This document shows positions 6,758 through 6,766 of a stretch of DNA of 6,766 nt, one piece after another. The stretch covers positions 5,728-12,493 of the forward strand of contig NZNP01000035.1 in NCBI GenBank assembly GCA_002694945.1. Reading direction: 5' to 3'. Under the pieces are notes generated by a model. It did no database searches, was not told where the DNA came from, and worked only from the letters and a program-made list of their open reading frames with translations. The position numbers and the translations under genes are program-made. Source of the stretch: Gammaproteobacteria bacterium (GTDB taxonomy: Bacteria; Pseudomonadota; Gammaproteobacteria; Pseudomonadales; Azotimanducaceae). Positions within the stretch are counted from its first letter, which is position 1; each line of letters begins with the position of its first letter.

Positions 6758-6763
6758 AGTATA
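6758..6763 (-). promoter_or_regulatory. Putative -10 box of the efflux operon promoter
   Basis: TATACT on the minus strand matches the sigma-70 -10 consensus TATAAT at 5 of 6 positions. Transcription would start near 6750-6752, inside the inverted repeat. The -35 element would lie beyond the right edge of the window and cannot be checked. Confidence 0.6.
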
Positions 6764-6766
6764 AAG

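Overview
The window looks like chromosomal DNA from a Gram-negative proteobacterium, most likely a gammaproteobacterium and possibly a marine one. The evidence is a two-part RND efflux system with a periplasmic adaptor, an AlaX-type editing protein, a kinase-like phosphotransferase of a type common in marine gammaproteobacteria, and mid-range base composition. The taxonomic placement is an inference from gene content. I see no mobile element, RNA gene, CRISPR array or phage gene, and no gene-free stretch longer than about 45 bases.

Left part, + strand (1-1276). The 3' end of a trans-acting alanyl-tRNA editing protein (AlaX type, with the zinc-binding CGGTH motif) overlaps by ATGA the start of a 347-residue aminoglycoside-phosphotransferase/ecdysteroid-kinase-like protein. 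The two are probably translationally coupled. The substrate of the second is unknown.

Right part, - strand (6766 down to 1280). This is a tightly packed four-gene operon read leftwards: a TetR-family repressor, an RND periplasmic adaptor (membrane fusion protein), a 1110-residue RND inner-membrane pump, and a small Lin0512-family protein of unknown function. Every junction overlaps (8 bp, 4 bp and 1 bp), so the four genes almost certainly share one transcript. The promoter sits at the right edge. A TATACT -10 box is followed at once by a perfect 8-bp inverted repeat with a 4-bp spacer (AATCAAAC-N4-GTTTGATT) that would cover the transcription start, as expected for autorepression by the TetR protein. 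No outer-membrane channel gene is present, so the pump probably uses a TolC-like protein encoded elsewhere.

The two blocks converge with only 3 bp between stop codons. The points most worth following up are: the inclusion of a Lin0512 protein in an efflux operon behind the strongest Shine-Dalgarno site seen here; a PsrA-like match of both repressor helix and operator; replacement of the TM10 lysine of AcrB-type pumps by Asn; and an apparent extra hydrophobic hairpin between TM6 and TM7. I did not find a clearly new multi-gene system. This is mainly a recognisable efflux operon with an unusual fourth member.
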